Source of the DNA: Sarcocystis neurona
Lineage: Eukaryota > Apicomplexa > Conoidasida > Eucoccidiorida > Sarcocystidae
Reading direction: 5' to 3'
DNA length: 64,000 bases
Assembly: GCA_000727475.1 (NCBI GenBank)
Contig: KL647307.1
Span: forward strand, 836,701-900,700
The translations under genes and the position numbers were made by a program. This document shows positions 13,501 through 25,218 of the stretch, in pieces. Position 1 is the first letter of the stretch, and each line of letters begins with the position of its first letter. The notes under the pieces are model-generated. The model had not been told where the DNA came from. It saw only the letters and a list, made by a program, of their open reading frames with translations, and made no database searches.

Positions 13501-16500
13501 GTCATATATCAATATATATATATGTATGTAGATACATATACCTATACACATATTTACATCTAGGTCCCTGCGTAGCGGCGTATATGTATGTACACAGAGA
13601 GAGAATGAAAGAGAGGGATAATGAGATAAAGAGTTGGAATTTTATCTACTTGTGTCGCGGTGTCAATAACGTCCGTGTGACTGAGTGTTGTGTAGAAGAG
13701 AAACGGAGAGAACTTTCCTGACGTGCCGAGCCTGGACAGTGTGCGTGAATTCTGCCTTTTTCTCGTGTGTTTCCATACCTACGTGTGATCCAGGTTATAA
13801 TTGAATCTGCTGAGAGCTCCACGTCTAAATGTACGGGGATTATACTGTGTACAAATGCCTACGTATTTATATTCATTTGTCCACATAACGCCGTCTGTAT
13901 CTCTTTCTCCCGGCCTCTCTCTACATGTACACATCTATCTATCCATAAAGACGTCTTTCTCTTCTTCCGTCTAATCTCTTTCTCTCTATATACATAAATA
14001 ATATACGTATATACGTACATACATGTGTATAACTATCTACGTATGTCTGTGTGTTTTATAGTCTGTACGCAGATCCATATATATACATACGTATATATGT
14101 ATATATGTGTCTGTCTGTGGATATGTGTGGATATCTACACGGATTTCTAGTGTAAATGACAGAGTGAATACTGGAGAATTTTAGACGCCCCACGTGTGAA
14201 AAATGTTTTTCTGTGCAAAGGTGCTGCTGGTCGGGGAACAGTTGTCAGCGTTCAGAAGACGCATTTCCCGACGACACCTTCTTCACACATCTTTCTTCGT
14301 CTTTTCCCTCCTGTTTTTCTTCTAACTTGTTGATCGATTTTCAACCACCGCTTCCTGCTGTTTGTCTCCCTCCTCTTGAAATAGAGTCAACTCGCATGCG
14401 GACAAGTATCAGGAGGCGAATCTGCACTAGTCCTACTGGGCTCCACATATTCTACTATAATATCACATCACCAGATGGCTGCATTATAAGTGGACGTGTG
14501 TGTAAAATATGCAGTGGTATGCATATACATATATATAGAGATATATATATGTATATGTAGATAGATGGATAGGTAGAGAGTTAGATACATATTTATTTAC
14601 GTATGTCTGTTTGTGTGTGTATAGCGTAGATATACGTATATACCGACATAAGCACCTTTCCCTGTGCACGTAGAATCTCGCCCATATGCTGGCACCTTCA
14701 TACATATAGGCATATATGTGTGTATATATGTCCACGGACACACTGGCCTTGAATACGTATACAGGTGTATGTTTTTATCTGCCTATCATATATCGGTATA
14801 TTCATGTATGTATATATGTATACGCACGCGGACCCCTTGGTCTTGAATACGTATGTAGGTTCATGTTTTTGTGTGCTTGTCACTCTTTAAGAACGACGAG
14901 TATGCAGAAGAGAGACATGCAGACTTTTTACGTACGTTCCGCCCAGTTTTTGCGATGGGTCCTGCACCCGTCGTTCCGCGTATTTTCCTGAAGCGCGCCA
15001 TGTCTTTGTGTCTCCTTGCCTGCGTAGTGGGTCTTACCGTGATGAGGATGGAAGTGCTTTTTCCAACGGAGGACGGCCTATGTGAAAAAGCGATTATAAC
15101 GTAAACTGCTTCTTCTTCTTCGTCTTTTCCACTCTGAGAGTCCCCGCGCGTTGCGATGTTGTGCCTGTATGTGTGGATGTCTCATTTTCCCTTCAGACTG
15201 ATGCCAGTTTTTCAACTTCCTCTCCTACCTCCTTCGCTGCGGCTTCACGCCCCGCGTCGGGGAAGAAGGCAGAGAAGTTGCAAATGTACTTCCCCGTTGA
15301 AAAAGAAAGTGCCTTTTCCCCTGAAGGCATTTTGCTGATGAGAATCAGCCCGTGTGGCACGTTCCTTGCTTCAACGAATGGTACCAAGACCCTTCTTACG
15401 TGCGGTGTAATGACACCTCAAGTCGCAGCAGACAGCGACTCACGCTTGCGGAGAGATACTCACGTCCCAAGCAGAACACAATACACAGTGCAAGTACCCA
15501 GCAGATGAAAAAGAAAAAAGGATGTATGCGTGCGCAGGAACAGGAATAAATAGAGAAACACACACACGTAGGTACACATGTATATGAGAAAAGGACTGCG
15601 TGGTTACACACGAGGAGACGAGTGTACGTACACCGCAAAACACACACGCGCTCAACGTGGACAACGGGAGTCGCAGAATCAAGGAAGTTGAAGAGAAATG
15701 TTCTTCTCTAATGAAATACCTCTGTAAACAAGTAACACGCCGGACGATGTCCACACACACATATATATGCAGGTCTACGGGAGAAATCACCGCATAAATG
15801 CGCTTGCTTTCCTCTGTAACTTGTTCGTATATACACGTACACAGACTTCCACGTGTATGTTCATTTTTGTAAGAGAGTAGAAGTTGGCAAACATTTCCTC
15901 ACTTATCTTGATGGAAGCGTCGATGCGGGGACGTGATACACTGGTACGTAGTTATATGTAAGTGTATATTTGTACGCCTTTGCACACAGACACAGACGTG
16001 CACGTGTATACATGTGAAACAGGAATTTCCACGTCGTTATGTGTCTGTTAGAGTGTACGTACACTTCAACTGTCTCTTCATTGTCCATCGCTCTCTCTCA
16101 CTTCCGGCCCCTTACACACGTAGACCCACGGTCCCACGTTGAGACGAGCGGCTATTTCTTGTGTTTCTTCTGTGGCATTGTGGACAAAGGCCTCAAGAGA
16201 AATATCTAGGTGGAAGAAGGAAACGTAAAGGAGGGATGAGTACACCGCATCGACGTCGAACAAGGAGGAAGTGTGTAATCTCTCCTGCTCAGAGTGAAAG
16301 CTCTTTCTTTTCTTTTTCTCCGTACTCCTTTTCTTGTATTTCCTTGTAGCCATCCTCCTTTTCTTCTTGGCTGTCCGCGTCCACGCTTTTTCTCTGCCCG
16401 TCCTTCACACGCAGCGGAGCAACCTACCGTTGTATTCGTGTGGAACCTCACAAGCGGGAAACTACAAGGTGTCTCTGTTCACCGCAACCCTGTAAAGCAG

Positions 16501-19500
16501 GTGCGGTGGAATCCCCACCCCGCAGCATTTTCACGCGCTGCTTGGTAGGTCTACCCCTTGTGCGCAAGAAAAAGAGCGAGAGAGAGGTATGTGGAAGGCG
16601 TGTGCATGTGTGGTGACCAAACAGGGAGAAGAACGGAGGAAGAGATAGCATAAGACGGCAGGAAACGCTTACGACAAATATACAGAGAGAGCGGGGGACC
16701 AGAGAGAAAGAAACGAATATACATATATATACATATATATGTGTATATGGATAAGAAGTGAGTGGTGGAAGATGGCCATACGTATATATATGTGCATACA
16801 TATGTGTACGTATGTTGATGTTTGCGTACGTGTGCGTCCACACCTGTGGAGCCGTACATAGGCTTTGAAGTATGTGAGTGTAGGAGCGCCGTTAATCGCG
16901 TCTGTACGTGTATGTGTTATCTCTGTATAGGGACCTACACATATGTATGCCCAACACGTAGGCCGCTTACACGTAATATACGCAGGTAGCAGTACTTTGG
17001 TACATTTATCAAATATACCCATGTCCGGACAAGTCCTCTACGTGTAGTGACGACCAGGTAAGTATATATCTGTGTATATCATATATATATATGTGTATGC
17101 GTGTGTGTGACGGATGCAAAGCTGTGTGGTGCCCGTCTTGAATGTATTGCTACCGCCTTTTCACAGTAAGCTTGCCACGCGTGCATGTGTGTGCGGGAGT
17201 GGCAGTGTACCTCCCTTGCTGGGAGAAGACTGATAGAATTCGGCAATTTTCGTTTGTTGGCCACGTACCTTGCGCAGCTCAGACTTTCCCTCACTGTCGC
17301 TCTCGTGCGCATTCCTGTATACAGAGAAAGGGAAGACATATTCACGTCCGTGTGTATGTACGTACATGGGTGTATACATAACACATAGCTCGTGACACGT
17401 GTGCACGCACGCGTTACACCTATAGAAGGAGATAGAAGTAGAGTTACACATGTGTTCACATTTGTATAGATCGATACAAAAAACACTATAGACACTTGCG
17501 TATGCGTGAGCCTGTGTATATAGCTAGACACACAGCGGCTACATCGCTGTCTGCACATGCCGCAGGAAGAGGGAACAACGCATTGCCTTCAGGTTTAGTG
17601 AAGAGAGGGACGGGACGCAGCAGCGACACATGTGTAAATATTTGAAGAGAATTGCGACTGCGGTACGGGCTATGTGATGGTTGACTTTTCGCGGCGTGCA
17701 AGTGTTTATTTCCCAGGTGAAGTGCTGTTGTCCCTGTAGTAGTGACAGACACGGAAGGCGAAGGAGATGACCGGTGATATTTCCCGAGGTCTGCGTTTAT
17801 CTCTGCGAACTCTCTCGATTGCCTATATGTGCGTGTGCAGCTTTCTCCTCTCAATCCTTATGCATGTGTGTCTATATACTCGTTTTTTGCTCTCTAATCC
17901 TCTCTCGTCCTTCTTTGTATCTGCAAAACGGCAGCTGGAAGCACCTAACAAGACATGCGCGGTGGAGGATAGAGCTGGTCAACTGTCAACCCCCCTTCTC
18001 TTCTGAAAGACGGAGCTGAAAATATTTGCTATTTTCCGTCGAGTCGTTGTACTGCTTGTCTCACAGCCTCGCAATCTGCACAGGCGATCCCCGGATATTT
18101 ATGTGGACAGTTCCTTGGCAATCCGTCGTCGAATTGCCCAGAATTGGTAATACACACACACACACACAACGATACGCCTTTCTCTTCTCCTGTGAAGCCA
18201 GTTGAATAGAGAACAGAAGAGGAAATAGGTGGACGCGTTGGTGCGGATACTATACAAACACACCCGGTATACCTGTAGGCCGTCCCACTTTCAATCCGGA
18301 AAGAAAAAGTAGAAATAGGAGAGGCTTGACGACGGATGCATGTGTACCCCGTCGTTAATAGTCAAGTCGCGATTTTCTGCCGGAGCAAGGGCTTGCATAT
18401 GCGTCACGTGCAGACAAGTAATTTGTTATACATACCTGCAAACTTGTCCTGGCGATCTGTACACTTTACGTACCGTACATCTAGACATACATATCTGTGT
18501 GCCTGTTCCTTCGTAAATATTCGGGTTAGCTGCACTTCCGCCGCTACGAATCTGCCGGCTGCTGCTGCACCTGTTGCTGCCGTGAGTGTTGCTTTGCTGT
18601 GGCGCCTAATGCCGCTGCGCCTTCACGCGTAAATGTGCGAAGATGGCTGCAATATTGAACCTGCGCGAAGAGAAGAAAATGCTGCTCTGCAGAAAGCGCT
18701 GCGAGGAGTCCATCTCGTGGGCTGATATGTATATGTGTGTGAATGGGCATACATATCCCACGAGAAAATAAAGACGCGTAGTTCTCTCAAACGGGTGCGT
18801 ATGTATACGAATATGTATATATGTGGACGCATATATACATGCACTTGTACACATATGGACGTATGTATGCGCATATGTCTATTGGCGAGTGAGCATATGT
18901 GTGGGTCTCTCTATACGTGTGTGAACTTGCGTCCAGACACGTATGTCTCTGCGAACACGTATGTAAGCACAAATAGATGCGCATGTATATGTGCGCGTAT
19001 TTTTATGTGTACATATATGTGGGTGGCCCTTGGGGAAAATTCCGTAGCAAGGTGTGCTTGTGGCTGTGCAGAGAGACGATGGGAGCCGGAGAATTGCATA
19101 TTTTGATCTAGGTGACAGCCTGAGTCAAACCGTGTGACGCAAAGAACGCGCCTGCCTTCTCTGTGCCTTAGGTGCACTGGCACGTCCAGAGAAGTGAAAA
19201 ATCAGTTCGTGCCGGTCATAGAGCATCGACAGGACAGGGACTTTGCTGCTGCTGTCTTCATTTTCGTTCGTCAGTAGCGAGGTGCTGTTTCTGCTGTGCT
19301 GTGTTCGATTCACGCTTTTGACTGACGAACACCTACGCACGTGCGGAGCGACGGATGTCGCAGTACTTTAGCTGCAGTAGCTTTCCACCACGTAGGCGTG
19401 TGCTTTCCACCTTTTCTGCTTCCCTCGAGGGTCCGATGTTGGCAAGCCGCGGACTGAACTCGTTCTAGTGGCCTCACGTATATCCAGTGCGAAATAAAGG

Positions 19501-20335
19501 AGCTGCCGTTAACGACTGCATTGCCACGCTGCTGTTTAAAAGCAAATCCGCACCCGCCTCTACTCTGCTCTGCAGTGCAGCCAGTCCGAATCGTTTTTCC
19601 GACACGTGATGCAGACCCGCTGCCGCTACACACGTGGGTGGACTTTCACACACATGCCCTTGATGTATCAGTCGATTGAAAATATGGTTGGGCTCCGCAT
19701 ATAGAGAGCGAGGGACAGAGAGAGAGATACACACAGAGATATAAAGGAAGAGAGAGATAGACAGGTGGATAGGTATACATAGGTAAATACAGGAACTTAG
19801 AAATAAATACGCACACAGATAGATACATAGATGAATAGATACAGATAAACAGATAGGTAGATAGATAGCTAGATAGAGAGATAGGTAGATAGATATGTGT
19901 ATATATGTGGAACCTCTGGTGTAGACGTGTGCGTGATGTGCTGTGTGAAAAGTCGTTCAACGCTCGTGAGAAGTAATTTGAAGTGGAAGAGATAAAACTT
20001 GGGTTTGGCTTGACTGACGCCTGCTTAAGTGCATCTCAACGTGGACCACTACTTGCAGATGTCTTCCCTTATGGACGCGTTTGTTGACCGCACCGCTTCA
20101 AGCAACGGTCCGGTTGCACCCCCGTGTATCTGCGTAGAAGTTGTTTCTCTACCCTTATCATTTTTGTTCATTTTCGAGCGTAGAATTCGGCAACAATGAC
20201 TTCAGAGGAAATGTGCTGCTGCGGTGTTCCTTCGGCGCAGATAGAATCCGGTGCCGGGACTTGCAGTGGAGCTCTCAAGGCGAGGCCCTCCTTCTTCACG
20301 GTAAAGTAAGAAGATCACTTATCATTGACTTCTAA
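2373..20335 (+). CDS. WRAP73: WRAP73/WDR8-type WD-repeat protein, 5'-partial, 11 exons
   Basis: Exons: 2373-2459, 3665-3740, 6197-6351, 8339-8544, 10111-10175, 10697-10793, ~12291-12522, 15197-15380, 16415-16544, 18067-18146, 20184-20335. All join in phase and total 1464 nt (487 residues plus stop). Blocks match WRAP73 in order: VVWDSPVH, IFLYHISGKLL, FEWLCGVGIRHVE, LLAVGFCDGT, ISPCGTFLAS, VVFVWNLTSGKL, VRWNPHP, LAICTGDPRIFMW. The human counterparts are AVWDT, LLYSLDGRLL, YEWSLGIKSV, LAVGSYDG, FSPDSYFLAT, AVWVWDIQKL, FQWDP and LAICTGGSRLYLW. The family forms WD-repeat propellers and acts with Msd1/SSX2IP at centriolar satellites or spindle poles, anchoring microtubule minus ends. N-terminal exons are not identified. 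Two coccidian-type insertions (exons 4 and 7) separate the propeller halves. An alternative last exon is possible: GGTAAA|gtaaga at 20305/20306 could splice to 20584, ending at 20649. Confidence 0.85.
2777..3450. repeat. (TA)n and GATA-type microsatellites in WRAP73 intron
   Basis: Successive (TA)n, (GATA)n and (CTAT)n tracts with two diverged copies of a block containing gagcc-ccatcctt-ccct near 3073 and 3259, suggesting a local tandem duplication of about 185 bp. Confidence 0.7.
3665..3740 (+). CDS. WRAP73: WRAP73-like exon
   Basis: Acceptor ctgctgcag, donor TTGA|gtaaat. Encodes GSRIFLYHISGKLLHQ, matching human ILLYSLDGRLLSTY. Ends in phase 1. Confidence 0.85.
5330..5665. repeat. TATG/TGTA tetranucleotide array
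   Basis: About 330 bp dominated by imperfect TATG repeats (tgtatgtatgtat), within the WRAP73 intron between exons 3740 and 6197. Confidence 0.9.
6197..6351 (+). CDS. WRAP73: WRAP73-like exon, WD repeat
   Basis: Donor ACG|gtgagc. The acceptor tgtctcag at 6195-6196 is the one that restores phase from the previous exon. Encodes IAFEWLCGVGIRHVE and LLAVGFCDGT, the most diagnostic WRAP73 block in the gene. Confidence 0.87.
8040..8107. repeat. CTAT then (TC)n then (TA)n compound microsatellite
   Basis: Contiguous ctatctatctat, ctctctctct and tatatatatata tracts inside a WRAP73 intron. Confidence 0.9.
8339..8544 (+). CDS. WRAP73: WRAP73-like exon with charged extension
   Basis: Acceptor cctgcag, donor CCAG|gttctc. 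Starts IRLFSTVHWREEL, matching human VRILNHVTWKMI, then a Lys/Glu/Ser-rich tail of about 50 residues absent from human. Ends in phase 2. Confidence 0.8.
10111..10175 (+). CDS. WRAP73: WRAP73-like short linker exon
   Basis: Acceptor cccctctgcag, donor CTGCG|gtaatt, 65 nt. Chosen because it is the exon found that converts phase 2 of the previous exon to phase 1 of the next. Similarity alone would not identify it. Confidence 0.55.
10518..10569. repeat. (CA)n microsatellite
   Basis: About 50 bp of almost pure CA dinucleotide with one interruption (caaaca), inside the WRAP73 intron before exon 10697. Confidence 0.95.
10697..10793 (+). CDS. WRAP73: WRAP73-like exon
   Basis: Acceptor ctaacag, donor TTTCAG|gtacac. 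Encodes VPPMYSYEGTELDATLVRLE in the phase set by the preceding 65 nt exon. Confidence 0.6.
12148..12246. repeat. (CTG)n trinucleotide array
   Basis: Imperfect CTG repeats with regular ctggtg interruptions, ending about 45 bp before the acceptor of the low-complexity WRAP73 exon. Confidence 0.93.
12291..12522 (+). CDS. WRAP73: WRAP73-like low-complexity exon
   Basis: Donor AAAAAG|gtatgt is strong. The acceptor is ambiguous among in-phase cag sites near 12287 and 12290. Encodes a Ser/Glu-rich then Asp/Glu/Lys-rich segment of about 77 residues ending KRYFLLPTKK. It directly follows a (CTG)n array at the end of the intron. Confidence 0.6.
15197..15380 (+). CDS. WRAP73: WRAP73-like exon, WD repeat
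   Basis: Acceptor cccttcag, donor AATG|gtacca. The C-terminal part GILLMRISPCGTFLASTN matches human GMLAFSPDSYFLATRNDN. Begins in phase 0, ends in phase 1. Confidence 0.85.
16415..16544 (+). CDS. WRAP73: WRAP73-like exon, WD repeat
   Basis: Acceptor cacgcag, donor GCTTG|gtaggt. Encodes PTVVFVWNLTSGKLQG and KQVRWNPHP, matching human NAVWVWDIQKLRLF and RAFQWDPQQP. Confidence 0.88.
18067..18146 (+). CDS. WRAP73: WRAP73-like exon
   Basis: Acceptor ctcacag, donor ATTG|gtaata. Encodes LAICTGDPRIFMWTVPWQS, matching human LAICTGGSRLYLWSP. Confidence 0.88.
19690..19905. repeat. ATAG/AGAG microsatellite block
   Basis: Interspersed agagag, agatagat and ataggtag tracts in the last WRAP73 intron. Confidence 0.85.
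20184..20335 (+). CDS. WRAP73: WRAP73-like terminal exon
   Basis: The acceptor cgtag at 20181-20183 joins in phase. Encodes RCRDLQWSSQGEALLLHGK, aligned with human LSLCWHLSGDSMALLSK, then a short tail and TAA at 20333-20335. A consensus donor at 20306 leaves open a further exon. Confidence 0.75.
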
Positions 20336-23300
20336 ATTTAAACTGCAGAAATATGGGAGTGTGTGGGTTTGTTGTTGTACGTAGTTCTTAATTTATGTTT
20401 CACTCGTATGTATCCATCAAATTTTTTTGAACTCGTGCAATGCCTACCTGAGTATCTCACTTCTTACCTGTGTAAGTATGTGTGTATATATATAAATATG
20501 TAGAGACAGATAGAGAGTAAGAGTGTAGGCGTCTGTACGTGTGTGTGTAAAAGTTCAGCCTCCCCGTATATTGCTCTTCACAGGTGTTTCAGGATGCAGA
20601 CACTATACACCTTAGTTTCTCCCCCACACAGTTAATGAATACCAAATGAATCGTCCCCTGCCCCGCTGTGTTTGTAGGTGCGGGGTTGCTGGACCTCCGA
20701 TTACTGAGAGAAAAGTGTCTCACGGTTATTCTTCTTCGTTTATACACTGTAATTCTCCCCTTCATCTTTACTAGTGGAATGTCACCTTTTCCATTCACCG
20801 GAATTTTGAGAAAAAAATGTTTATGGAAAATGACGGGTACGGCTATGAACCAATGTATTTTCACCGTGCCTTCTCCATCGAAGACGTTCCCCGACCAATT
20901 GACGGGGTTTCACGGTGAGCAATACGTCTTGCTCTCTTCCTTTCTGACGTCCCGCGGGCACGCAGCGACGTGTGCTGCTCGTCATTATTGAGATGATGAG
21001 ACACACTGTAATCCGTTGCCTACCACGTCGTCGTCCGTACTTTTGCATAGAAATGGAATCTGTTGGACACGTCTGTCACTTCAAGGTCCACGGCGGTGCA
21101 ACAAAGACGGTATTTTAAGTGGAGGAAGGCCGCGGGTGCCTTCCGCCACAAAGTGTACTGTGTGGCTGTCTGCTGCTGTGCGATGTACGACGTCTGCAGG
21201 GGAAAGGAATTCTTCTCTATCCGTCTTTTTTATATGCGCCGCCCTCATCCTCCGCGTGACAGCTGATCTTCTCTAGCACCATCTACGTCATCAATACACA
21301 CGCTCTATCTAAAAGCTAATACACACTATACTCTTCGTGCACTGCAGAGGACTCAAACATACGTGCTGCAGGTATGTGTACCCGCAGACTCATACCTGTA
21401 CATATGTATATGAATACATATCAGTGCGTATAAATATTGAGCTGGCGGCGTGTAGGGCCACTTGGATCATGCCGCTGTTGGCAAAATCTTATCAAGGCAC
21501 GTACAGAGACTCGTTGAAATTTCTCAGATGATACGCAGCTTCTTCGATGGCTTAGCACGTATGTGTGTACATGTGTCTTACGCGTGCATAATAGATTCAT
21601 GTATTTTATCCGTGTGTTCATCCATTTCGCCTGTGTGGAGCTGCGCAAACACTCTACGAGTAGATACATGAACGCGTCTTCAATGTTCGCTTCTGAGAGT
21701 GGCGCCCTGAGTAACACCTACACGTACACCGGGCGCAGGAGCGGAAAGCAAAACGTCTAATTTTCCCGGGTGCCCAACTTTTCGAACAAGAACGCCGCTG
21801 CAGTCCCGGTGCAAAACCGGGCAACAGCAAAAGCAAGATTTTAACAGCAGTGCTGCACCGGAAACAGCTAACTCCTGACGAACTTGCGGCCATAACAACA
21901 CAACTCAAGTTAGACTTCATGCTAAAAACACACATACGTATACAACCATACTTATATGAAAATACATGCTTGTATCCATGAAGGTGTACCCTAGGAGCCA
22001 CACTTGCAAATGGGCGCCCACGCGTACTGATGTGTAGGCACCTTCAGTGGTGGCTCCGTAAATGTAGTTCAAGCGCGCGAGACGCGCAAAACAGCCGCTT
22101 TAAAAAGTGTTATGTATGAGAAGCGACACTCGTACTCACCAGCTGCAAGCACTCCAGAGGAGCAGCTTGGGCCGCACATCTTTGCGAGCTTCCTTGCAAC
22201 AGTGTGTACGTCTGTGTTTGTTTAGCCATATAAACACGTGCACGAACCCTAATATAGTAACACCACACACCTCGGTAACCACACGTCCACGCCTTTAAAT
22301 GTATAAGCGTAGATCGGGGACCGACGCACCCTGCGTCAGGGGGGAAAATGCTGTAACAGTACTCCGCTAGTTACACTCTTGGGCACTGCCTACAAGAGCA
22401 CTTTACCCGAAAATGTTGTCAGTACGTATTTCTAAACGGCAATTCAAATTTTCATAGTCGGAGACGAGCCTGTGCACTCCACACGCCCTCAATGGAACAC
22501 GTGAGGACGATTTCATACATATGTCTATCAGCAGTGGGGGCCTGCCCGCGCCTGGGGAGGCGACTGCACATATCTCCAGTCTCTAAGTCTATCGTCGAAC
22601 GCTCACAATTCATACCAACATGCTTTGCCTAGCACGGACGTGATTGTCGCGCGGAGGAACTATGTTGCCCATCTACTGGGAAATGTATACCATTCCATCC
22701 ATGTACGTAACACATGGTTCTTTGACATCCTTCCTCAAAAGCAAAGTGACCTCTGCCCCTCCGATGATGCAGCGTCTCCTTTTTTCGCCTTCTGCCGCAT
22801 GGTGTCTCGGAGAACGCTTGCTACCTACGTTGGTCATCTACGCGAACAGTCCACAGAGAGTTCAGTGTCCTAGTGGCGGAAAAAAGTGCCTTACCCCGAA
22901 TTTTGACCACATAGGAAGGCATACAGTGATGTACACACATCCACGCCTTCAACGGGAAACATCTACACCGACTACTTTTCCACGGGAAGTTACCGGCTCG
23001 GAGCTACTCGACTTATCCCACAGACGCACTCCGCATGAATAAACGAGTTCAGCAAAAGTGCGCACGCGGAGAGTCAAACAACACACATGACAAAAAACAC
23101 ACACAAGGTCCCGACATCATCAGAATCAACAGATGAACGTAGGAAATTATAGAAATATAACGATATTCACGGAAGCAGGCGAATAGATACACACATACGG
23201 CCGTATGCGAATACGTACATATGCATACAGAGGTACCGATCTATCCATTGCGGACGTACACATACCGCCGAAACCTCCAGAGGAGGGCGTCGCTGGAAAG

Positions 23301-24783
23301 ACTCAGGGCGGACTTTCTGCCACATGCTCGAGAATGTCTCTGAAGAAATCTCTCATCTGCATCGCCGTGGACACACAACCATCACGCGCACAAACACAGG
23401 ACGTATTTTCACCAGCAGCAGCCATTAGGGGCAGCCAGCACAACAACATTACCACTTGCACAGGTGGATTTACTTACGCAGCAGTTGCTTTGATTCGACA
23501 GCAGCACCAACAGCAGGAACTGGCTACCGTATAGATCCATTGTGAATTTTTACGTACGTTGATTTCTAGTTCTCAGGAGCTAACCTATTCTTTCCTGTCC
23601 TTGAAATGCACGAGTGGCACCTAAAGAACACATGTAGGTGCCCTACACACTCACCTACAGAGAAGGTACATATAAATGGATACAAGCGTACGGATACAAG
23701 TATGTAGCTTCCCACATACGGTTAAAAGCAATGTTAACTTGCTACTGTACGAACATCGGCGACACCGCGCTCGAAGCTGCTATTCGTTGCGGGTATCACA
23801 CTTTCAGTTTTCCCTCCGCCGCAGCTTTCTCAATACTGGTAAAGTCTCTTCCCCCAAACGTTACAGGACATAGACTGGATTAACAGAAAAACCCGCCCAC
23901 TTTCCGCGTCGACACTGCTTCTAAGAGCAACGACAAACGTTCGGTGCCTACGACCCAGATGGAGGACCGTGCACAAAGCACTGTGAAAGCGACCGCTGAG
24001 AAGCTGGTGAAGGAAAAAAAGAGAGCTGCACATATATACGTAGATGTCGAAATATGTTGGCACATACACACGTGCGTGTACACATATATCGACAAGTGTC
24101 GAGACGAAGGGAGCAAAGTTCCACTACATGTATCAACGATTGGAGCATCTGAGGCCGCCGCAACTGGTTGTCTGCTTCAGATGTATTGAGAGAAGTTTTT
24201 GACGAACGTCTACCGTGTAATTTTTCCACTTGTGCCTCTCAACCCGTACAGGGAAGAAGATGCTGCCGAAAAGACAACTACAGTTTGTTTATCTGCAAGA
24301 CTCTTGGGGTACTTTAAAAGGTTGTCCAATAACTCTCTCGTGTCCAGCAGCAGCGCAGCTCTGACAGAAAAAATCCACCTCTACAACGCGCGCAGTCATC
24401 CACGTTTACAACTTGTCTATTACTGGTGAATTCCAGATTCTGCGTCTGCTATCCCCACACTATTTCTTCTTTGCAAATAGACACACAGGGACACATACAG
24501 ATGCTCGCGCACGTGTATGTAAAAGGGTTAATGTTTATACTCGCGTGTGCGAGCGTCCACTGACGAAGGCCTACATACTGTCTACGGCAATACTGTAGCG
24601 GTGGAGTGAACGGGCGGAAGACTGAGTTTGTTCGCCCGTATCCCCCCCCCCCGTCGGCCGGCATACACGTCCACTCTCTGTGCTTTGGCCGCACAACAAC
24701 CAACTGGTTTCCCTCCCAACCCCACCCCCAACCCGCTCGAGAAGTCTACTTATCCGTCTCTTCTGTTTTTGCCGGTACTTACT
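20336..24783. other. Convergent intergenic region between WRAP73-like and coronin
   Basis: Holds the 3' flanks of two convergent genes. No convincing exon was found apart from a possible alternative WRAP73 terminal exon at 20584-20649. Open frames of 60-130 codons on both strands look random. Simple repeats are sparse compared with the flanking introns. Confidence 0.5.
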
Positions 24784-25218
24784 TCATTTAGTTCTTGCTT
24801 CATATCTTTGTCGAGTCCGGCAAGGGTCGCTGCTCGGTCGAAGCGTGCCTTGAGCCTGCTGCATCTGCTGTTTCAACGCGGCGTTGGTTTCCTCCAGCTC
24901 CTTTACCTCCTGTTTTAGACGCGAGACTTCTGAAGCTCTGCTGCTCAACTTCGCTTCCAGATCTTTCACCTTCTTCTCGAGTGCCGCACTACCGCCAGCA
25001 ACAGGAGAGGAGGCAGCCGACACCGACAGACGCTTTCCTGCCTGCGGAGCCCCAGATGAGGACGCCGCTTGCTTCTCCGCTGCTTCCGCGCGCTCCTCTG
25101 CTGCTTTTGCCGCCTTCTTCGCTTCGATAAAACGTGTCTCCAAGTCACGCAGCTGGGCTTGGAGCTGCTGTGTAGATGCCTTTTCTTCGGCTAACTCACT
25201 CTCCAACTCAGCGATTCG
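24784..25218 (-). CDS. COR: Coronin exon 9, C-terminal coiled coil
   Basis: Acceptor gcatgtag. Encodes RIAELESELAEEKASTQQLQ, an Ala/Glu/Lys helix, a Ser/Ala linker and a second heptad segment LEKKVKDLEAKLSSRASEVS. The annotated frame ends TGA at 24786-24784 with a poorly helical tail. The +1 frame from about 24865 continues the coiled coil to a consensus donor GAA|gtaagt at 24783/24782, so the true C terminus is probably different. Confidence 0.75.
   Translation of the reverse strand, partial: RIAELESELAEEKASTQQLQAQLRDLETRFIEAKKAAKAAEERAEAAEKQAASSSGAPQAGKRLSVSAASSPVAGGSAALEKKVKDLEAKLSSRASEVSRLKQEVKELEETNAALKQQMQQAQGTLRPSSDPCRTRQRYEARTK

Noticed and set aside
14871..15104. 77-codon plus-strand frame with a hydrophobic segment in a WRAP73 intron
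   Set aside because: No family similarity, and the phase-consistent WRAP73 model does not need it.
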